Of a stretch of 19,506 bases of DNA, positions 15,173-19,506 are shown one piece after another. The notes below the pieces were generated by a model. That model saw nothing but the letters and a program-made list of their open reading frames with translations, was not told where the DNA came from and ran no database searches. The number at the start of each line of letters is the position of its first letter. Positions within the stretch are counted from its first letter, which is position 1. The position numbers and the translations under genes were made by a program. Source of the DNA: CAYSWH01 sp964434775 (GTDB lineage: Bacteria; Patescibacteriota; JACMRA01); assembly GCA_964434775.1 (NCBI GenBank), contig CAYSWH010000035.1:1-19506 (forward strand). The letters run 5' to 3'.

Positions 15173-15951
15173 TGCTCACCTTTAACATCATTTTCGTTAG
15201 GGATCGGCTCGGGGAAGCGGCGTGATCGGAACATTCCCATTTTGACCAGTCGAAACGTAAACGCGGTGGCCAGGCAACCGAGTCCGTACCGGAGGCTTCG
15301 GCGGAAGTTGATGGATGACGCTTCGGGAAAATACTTCGTGGGACAACTGACCTCGGCCACCATATAACCGAACCAGATGATCTGGGCGAGCATCTGGTTG
15401 TCGAAAACAAAGTCATCAGAATTGAGCTCGAGCGGCAGCCGTTCGAGGAGCTGTCGGGAAAAGGCCCGGTAGCCGGTGTGGTATTCGGACAGCTTGGCGC
15501 CGATGAAAAGGTTTTCCACAAAGGTCAGGAAGCGATTGGCCAGGTACTTCCAGAACGGCATCCCTCCTTTTAAAGCATATCCCCCCAGAATCCGTGATCC
15601 CAACACGCAGTGGTAGAGGCCGTTGCCGATCATCGAGGCCATCGCCGGAATCAGCTTAGGAGTGTACTGGTAATCGGGATGAACCATGATGACGATATCC
15701 GCCCCCGCCTCGAGAGCCAGCCGGTAACAAGTTTTCTGGTTTCCCCCATACCCCCGGTTTCGCTCATGGGGATGGACCGTCGTGTTCGGCAGGGACCGGG
15801 CGATCCGGACCGTCTCGTCCCGGCTCATGTCATCGACCACGATTACCTGATCGACGATCTCCTGGGCCATCACCTCATCATGGGTCCGCTTGAGTGTCCG
15901 CGCCGCGTTGTAGGCCGGCATAATAACCACGATTCGCTTACCTTTGTACAT
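15169..15951 (-). CDS. GT2 glycosyltransferase, soluble type with HPDYQYTP in place of DXD
   Basis: The 260-residue protein begins with IVVIMPAYNAARTLKRTHDE (about 7-26) and has VIVVDDMSRDETV (about 36-48), the GT2 nucleotide-sugar fold. The usual DXD site is replaced by MVHPDYQYTPKLIP (about 89-102), the pattern of a distinct DPM1-like subgroup. Unlike the other two GT2s it lacks C-terminal membrane helices, ending soon after a hydrophobic patch near residue 230. It overlaps the TMTC-like gene by 14 bases and the ArnC-like gene by 4, so it is part of a tightly coupled operon. The function is sugar transfer to a lipid or glycan acceptor; donor and acceptor are unknown. Confidence 0.9.
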   Translation of the reverse strand: MYKGKRIVVIMPAYNAARTLKRTHDEVMAQEIVDQVIVVDDMSRDETVRIARSLPNTTVHPHERNRGYGGNQKTCYRLALEAGADIVIMVHPDYQYTPKLIPAMASMIGNGLYHCVLGSRILGGYALKGGMPFWKYLANRFLTFVENLFIGAKLSEYHTGYRAFSRQLLERLPLELNSDDFVFDNQMLAQIIWFGYMVAEVSCPTKYFPEASSINFRRSLRYGLGCLATAFTFRLVKMGMFRSRRFPEPIPNENDVKGEQ

Positions 15952-17512
15952 GATCGTCCGTCCGGTTCCGATTGCGGGTTTGATCCGGAGGCTCCGGCAA
16001 CCGATCCTTGACCGCCATTACCCGCCGGAGATTATGTTGGGCATCGCTGAAATCCGGCCGAATCGCCAAGGCTGCCCGAAAATGGGCAACCGCGGCCGAT
16101 GCCTCTCCTGACCGATACAGAGCGACCCCGAGGTTGTTGTGAATTCTCGGTTGGATCGGACTCAAGGCCAAAGCTTTTTGATACTCGGCAATGGCCGCCC
16201 TCAGCCGTCCCGATTGGGACAATGCCAGCCCGAGATGGGTATGGGCAAGCGCATTATTTTGGGTTACCCGGAGGGTATGGGCAAACAGCGTGGCGCTGTT
16301 TTTCCAGTATCCGACCTGCTGAAAGGTCAGGGTCATGATGCCTACCATCGCAATAGCTGTTGCGCCCGCAAGGCCGAGACGATACCCCTGTCGCATCGGC
16401 AACAGATCCGGAAGTCCCCAGGCAATGATGATGAACAGGCCGATCAGGGGAATATAAGTATAGCGATCCGCCATGGCCTGGGAGCCGACCTGAACGATTC
16501 CGATCACCGGGATCAACGTCCCGAGATACCAAAGCCAGCCAACAAGAAAATAGGGCCGAGATCGGCCCCATAGAAAAACCAGCACCGTAACGCTCGCGAT
16601 GAGCAAGGCGGCTCCACCCACCCTCGGGCCGGTTATCCCCTCGGGGCGGAGTGGATAGAAAATCGCGAGCTCAATCGGCCGGAACATCTTAGCAATATAC
16701 CCCGCATAGGCAAGAATCGCGTTGCCTGCCCGGTCCCATGGGGACAGGGCTTCAAGAGAGCGGACCGCGCCCCCCCCTTTTTGAGCGATCAGAGTGATCA
16801 CGGCCGACCCGACTGCAAGCCCGATCAGGGGGAGTTTTTCCAGAAGGCACCATTTCCAGCCGCGTTTTACCAGCCGGTTGAGCGGCCAGATGTCGAGAAG
16901 GAGAAGGACGGCCGGCAGGGTCACCAGCATCGGTTTGGCCATCAGTCCGGCCGCAAGCGCGCAAAAGACCGCCAGATATCGGCTGATAGCGGGCCGGGCC
17001 GCATAACGCGCGTAAGCGAGCAGGGTCAGCATCCAGAAAAAGGCGCTGAGCACATCTTTCCGTTCGGATATCCATGCCACGGATTCAACATGAAGCGGGT
17101 GCAACGCGAACATCGCGGCCACGGTGGCACTCGGCCATCGTCGCCCGGTCATGCTATTGAGCGCGAAAAACAGCAACAGCGCATTGGCCAGATGGATGCC
17201 GACGCTGATCAGATGATGAGGGCCGGGGCGAACCCCGAAGAGGGAGACATCGACCATGTGCGAGATCCAGGTGAGGGGATGCCAGTTGCCGGCGAAATGG
17301 GCGGTCAGTGCCCATCGAATCCCTTCAGAGGTCAGCCCGGATCGGACCCATGGGTTGTCGTAAACATAGTCCTCGTCATCGAAATTAATAAAACCGTGAT
17401 CGGAAACCTGACCGAAGACGGCCAGGACCGATACCGCCAGGAAGAGACCAATCAGAAAATTCCCATGAACCGGAAGGATAAATCGTCGGTCTTGGGACCT
17501 CCTAACGGCCAT
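15938..17512 (-). CDS. TMTC-like GT-C membrane protein with C-terminal TPRs
   Basis: The 524-residue protein has about ten to eleven membrane helices, then two TPRs at about residues 419-452 (ALAHTHLGLALSQSGRLRAA) and 453-486 (HNNLGVALYRSGEASAAVAH). The first loop carries INFDDEDYVYDNPWV, followed by NWHPLTWISHMVD and FALHPLHVESVAWISERKD. This is the signature of the TMTC family (CAZy GT105), whose eukaryotic members O-mannosylate cadherin-type proteins from dolichyl-phosphate mannose. Bacterial members are usually called only 'TPR protein'. By analogy it may transfer a sugar from a polyprenyl-phosphate donor on the outer membrane face; the adjacent ArnC-like GT2 could supply the donor. A GGGGGA element precedes the ATG by 4 bases. 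Confidence 0.85.
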   Translation of the reverse strand: MAVRRSQDRRFILPVHGNFLIGLFLAVSVLAVFGQVSDHGFINFDDEDYVYDNPWVRSGLTSEGIRWALTAHFAGNWHPLTWISHMVDVSLFGVRPGPHHLISVGIHLANALLLFFALNSMTGRRWPSATVAAMFALHPLHVESVAWISERKDVLSAFFWMLTLLAYARYAARPAISRYLAVFCALAAGLMAKPMLVTLPAVLLLLDIWPLNRLVKRGWKWCLLEKLPLIGLAVGSAVITLIAQKGGGAVRSLEALSPWDRAGNAILAYAGYIAKMFRPIELAIFYPLRPEGITGPRVGGAALLIASVTVLVFLWGRSRPYFLVGWLWYLGTLIPVIGIVQVGSQAMADRYTYIPLIGLFIIIAWGLPDLLPMRQGYRLGLAGATAIAMVGIMTLTFQQVGYWKNSATLFAHTLRVTQNNALAHTHLGLALSQSGRLRAAIAEYQKALALSPIQPRIHNNLGVALYRSGEASAAVAHFRAALAIRPDFSDAQHNLRRVMAVKDRLPEPPDQTRNRNRTDDHVQR

Positions 17513-17748
17513 CCGGTCCCCCGATTATAAGCTCCGACGGCATCGGCATCCGCTTGTCCCGCAAGGATTGAACCACACAATATCTTTTTTATTACAGGAC
17601 TCTGACATCTTTCGGCGATTATAACTATATGATATTACAATAAATGAAAATGGACACGGCTTTTTGCCATAACAAGTTAAAACCAAAAGAATCGTCATGT
17701 ACATTTTCCCAAAGAGTGTAAAGGTCCTGTATTAGCAGTTGAAATCAT
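17513..17748. other. Intergenic gap upstream of the GC-rich operon
   Basis: These 236 bases between the transglutaminase-like gene and the TMTC-like gene contain no supported ORF; the longest minus-strand readings are under 20 codons. The stretch is AT-rich near the transglutaminase gene and becomes GC-rich near the TMTC-like start. It is the most likely place for an operon promoter. Confidence 0.5.
17618..17623 (-). promoter_or_regulatory. Candidate -10 element (TATAAT) for the GC-rich operon
   Basis: The minus strand has a perfect TATAAT about 106 bases before the TMTC-like start codon, inside an AT-rich tract. No good TTGACA-like hexamer is found at 16-18 bases upstream (the sequence there is ATTTAT-like), so promoter activity is only suggested. 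A second TATAAT at 17524-17529 is too close to the start codon to leave a normal leader. Confidence 0.25.
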
Positions 17749-19347
17749 TCAATACCCCCAAATAGAAGCTTCTACTTTTGGGTTGTTTGTCTCTAACCAA
17801 TGAATATTAATTATGTTAATGCCTTTATGAAGCTCAAGCAGGGCTATCTTTGCAAATTGAAAGTAAGACTTAACGCGAAAAGATGACAAAAAAACCGAAG
17901 ATTTTGCTTCTAACTGAATAATAATTGAATAGTGGTATGTCGGTGTTGATGTCAGATCAGCAAAGAAGGCATCGGTAGAAAGGTTAAGATCCCCTACAAA
18001 TCTATGTTTATGTTTTATGTTATTTTGCGGATCTGAAAGTATTAGCTCAACATCTCCTTTGGACTGAACGGCACTTGAAATGTCCCCTCCAACCAAAGGG
18101 AAGGGAGAGTTAAAACTAATTTCGACGCTACCTTCTTTGGAAGAATCGTTAATAAGTTTAATTCCATTTTCTAACCTTTCTACTTTGATTCTACCTGATG
18201 AAGACTTCAAATCAATATAACTTATTTTATAATCAAAAAATCCATTATAATATTCAGGGACATTTTGAGGGTATTTCCCAAGAAAATATTTTCCCTGATT
18301 CCGATCTATAAAAACTATTTTTTCTTGTGGTCTTAATTTATAGTTTATTTCGTGTCGTGCCTTTCCGCTTTTAATCACTTTTTTTCGCCCCTTGGCATAT
18401 AGGCTGACTTGTTGAGTAATCAAAATGTTTTTATGCTTATTTGATAATGCATCAATTTTTGATACGTTATCACCAATATTAGAAATCTCGCTAACACTTA
18501 ATATTTCAGATGTCTTCTTATTATAAAAGCAAATATCTCGGTCCGCATCGAACATTCTCCATTTTCCATTTGCATATATTTCCGAAACGACATGCTTGCC
18601 TCCGCCTATAACCCAAGTTCTTGCTTTCAAACCTGTTTCTTCAGCTAATTTCGAAAGCACCCTGGCCGTATCATCGCAAAAACCATAGCCGTAAATACTT
18701 AAATATTTGATGACGTCATGTTCTTCATCATTCTCCGTAACAGGCAAAAAATGATAGCGATTTTCTACGACAAATCTCCAAATCGATTTGGCCTTATCCA
18801 ATTCATCGTCGATGGAATTAAAACCAGCAGATTTTATCAAATTTCTTACAGTGTTCCAAAGGTATCTCTGATATAGGATCGGGCCATCGACTGTTTTTTT
18901 ACCTTTATTGATAATTTGATATCGATATCTCTGAAGTTGTGGGAGAAAGATACTATCCGTTTCCTCTGCTAAGTTTATTATAGCTTGCTTTTTAAATGTT
19001 TTTTGGCCCTCATATTTTTCAAATTTGGTCGTAGTATTTTCATAATAATTCTTAAGTTTATTTAGCTTGGATAGCGCCTGAAGCATATCTTTAATAGATA
19101 TATCTCTAACACTTTTTGGCGGGAATCCTAATTCTTTCCTTAAGTTGAGAAAAAATAGGATCTCTTGAGAATTGAAATAAACCCACCTTTGATTAAAAGA
19201 AATTAGTTTTTGTTTATCTCTAATATCGAGGTAAAGAGAGTTGTAATGGAAGACAAGGGTAACAGATATAAAAACAATGACAAACGAAATTATTAGTAAA
19301 GTATATATAGTGAAACGAAAGTGTTTTTCTAATACGCTAATTTTCAT
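17749..19347 (-). CDS. Membrane-anchored transglutaminase-like superfamily protein
   Basis: The 532-residue protein has one N-terminal membrane segment (about residues 13-34, IYTLLIISFVIVFISVTLVF) and a charged helical region to about 150. A transglutaminase-like core follows: YGYGFCDDTARVLSKLAEET (about 219-238) gives Cys224, GGGKHVVSEIYANGKWRMFD (about 248-267) gives His252, and Asp267 or Asp269 completes a papain-like triad. The C-terminal ~250 residues look beta-rich and are unrecognised. The topology places the catalytic domain outside the cytoplasmic membrane. Family members can be proteases, peptidases or cross-linking enzymes, so the reaction is not known. The gene is markedly AT-rich (18 G or C in bases 18301-18360) compared with the operon that follows, suggesting separate origin. 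Confidence 0.8.
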   Translation of the reverse strand: MKISVLEKHFRFTIYTLLIISFVIVFISVTLVFHYNSLYLDIRDKQKLISFNQRWVYFNSQEILFFLNLRKELGFPPKSVRDISIKDMLQALSKLNKLKNYYENTTTKFEKYEGQKTFKKQAIINLAEETDSIFLPQLQRYRYQIINKGKKTVDGPILYQRYLWNTVRNLIKSAGFNSIDDELDKAKSIWRFVVENRYHFLPVTENDEEHDVIKYLSIYGYGFCDDTARVLSKLAEETGLKARTWVIGGGKHVVSEIYANGKWRMFDADRDICFYNKKTSEILSVSEISNIGDNVSKIDALSNKHKNILITQQVSLYAKGRKKVIKSGKARHEINYKLRPQEKIVFIDRNQGKYFLGKYPQNVPEYYNGFFDYKISYIDLKSSSGRIKVERLENGIKLINDSSKEGSVEISFNSPFPLVGGDISSAVQSKGDVELILSDPQNNIKHKHRFVGDLNLSTDAFFADLTSTPTYHYSIIIQLEAKSSVFLSSFRVKSYFQFAKIALLELHKGINIINIHWLETNNPKVEASIWGY

Positions 19348-19379
19348 TATTTCCGCCTATTTAAGCTAATTTTATTTCG

Positions 19380-19506
19380 TTACTTTTTATAGAAACCAGA
19401 AGGATTCAGACTCCGCTTATCATGCAACGTCCGGACTGCCGTGAGATTCCTTCTCAGCTTTTTGGATTCCGGCGCAAGCAGAAGCCCCCGGCGAAAGGCG
19501 GCCAGC
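19380..19506 (-). CDS. C-terminal end of a TPR-like protein (runs off right edge)
   Basis: The last 41 codons of a minus-strand gene end at TAA 19382-19380. The visible part starts LAAFRRGLLLAPESKKLRRN, the second helix and loop of a tetratricopeptide repeat, followed by a basic tail ending GFYKK. The way a TPR is followed by a short basic tail resembles the end of the TMTC-like protein at 15938, so a second TMTC-like or other TPR-bearing protein is plausible. GC-rich codon use agrees with the main operon rather than the adjacent AT-rich gene. The stop lies 32 bases before the transglutaminase-like start codon. Confidence 0.6.
   Translation of the reverse strand, partial: LAAFRRGLLLAPESKKLRRNLTAVRTLHDKRSLNPSGFYKK

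Noticed and set aside
16781..17530. 249-codon plus-strand ORF
   Set aside because: It lies opposite the TMTC-like gene; long antisense frames are expected in GC-rich coding DNA, and the product is low-complexity hydrophilic without motifs.
1..19506. CRISPR array, tRNA or rRNA genes
   Set aside because: No regularly spaced repeats, no cloverleaf-like sequence with conserved T-loop bases and no rRNA motifs were seen on reading both strands.

Overview
The window is a Gram-negative-type surface polysaccharide / glycoconjugate locus. Every convincing gene lies on the minus strand, so transcription runs from right to left. The combination of glycosyltransferases, a sugar aminotransferase, an asparagine-synthetase-type amidotransferase, sulfotransferases, a deacetylase-like protein and polytopic membrane proteins suggests an environmental bacterium, perhaps a Desulfobacterota-like proteobacterium. 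That taxonomic guess rests on gene style only and is weak.

Layout in the direction of transcription. The right edge (19506-19380) holds the last 41 codons of a TPR-like protein. Next comes a strongly AT-rich gene for a membrane-anchored transglutaminase-fold protein (19347-17749). A compact GC-rich run follows (17512-10614): a TMTC-like GT-C membrane protein with two TPRs, a soluble-type GT2, an ArnC/GtrB-like GT2 with C-terminal membrane helices, an AsnB-type amidotransferase and a second polytopic GT-C-like protein. These overlap or nearly touch and look like one operon. An AT-rich pair comes next (10387-7263): a small SAM methyltransferase and an 829-residue YfhO-family membrane protein. 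A second compact cassette of intermediate composition (7161-4824) has a GT2, a polysaccharide-deacetylase-like protein and a sulfotransferase-like protein, joined by two 4-base ATGA overlaps. A GT4 glycosyltransferase (4694-3450) is followed by a 44-codon ORF coupled to it by another ATGA.

The segment at about 3320-2210 looks disrupted. It holds a possible transposase tail, a start-less ORF that overlaps a GC-rich GNAT acetyltransferase gene, a run of ten Gs, and a frameshifted ISL3-family transposase remnant on the plus strand. Beyond it lies a very AT-rich trio (2174-1): a sulfotransferase, a flippase-like (LPG-synthase-TM family) membrane protein, and the N-terminal third of a DegT/DnrJ/EryC1/StrS aminotransferase that runs off the left edge.

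Working model (inference): the GT2 and GT4 enzymes and the two GT-C-like proteins assemble or transfer a lipid-linked glycan. The aminotransferase, AsnB-type amidotransferase, deacetylase-like, methyltransferase, sulfotransferase and GNAT proteins decorate it. YfhO and the flippase-like protein act at the membrane. Sharp changes in base composition between blocks suggest assembly by horizontal transfer. No rRNA, tRNA or CRISPR array was seen.
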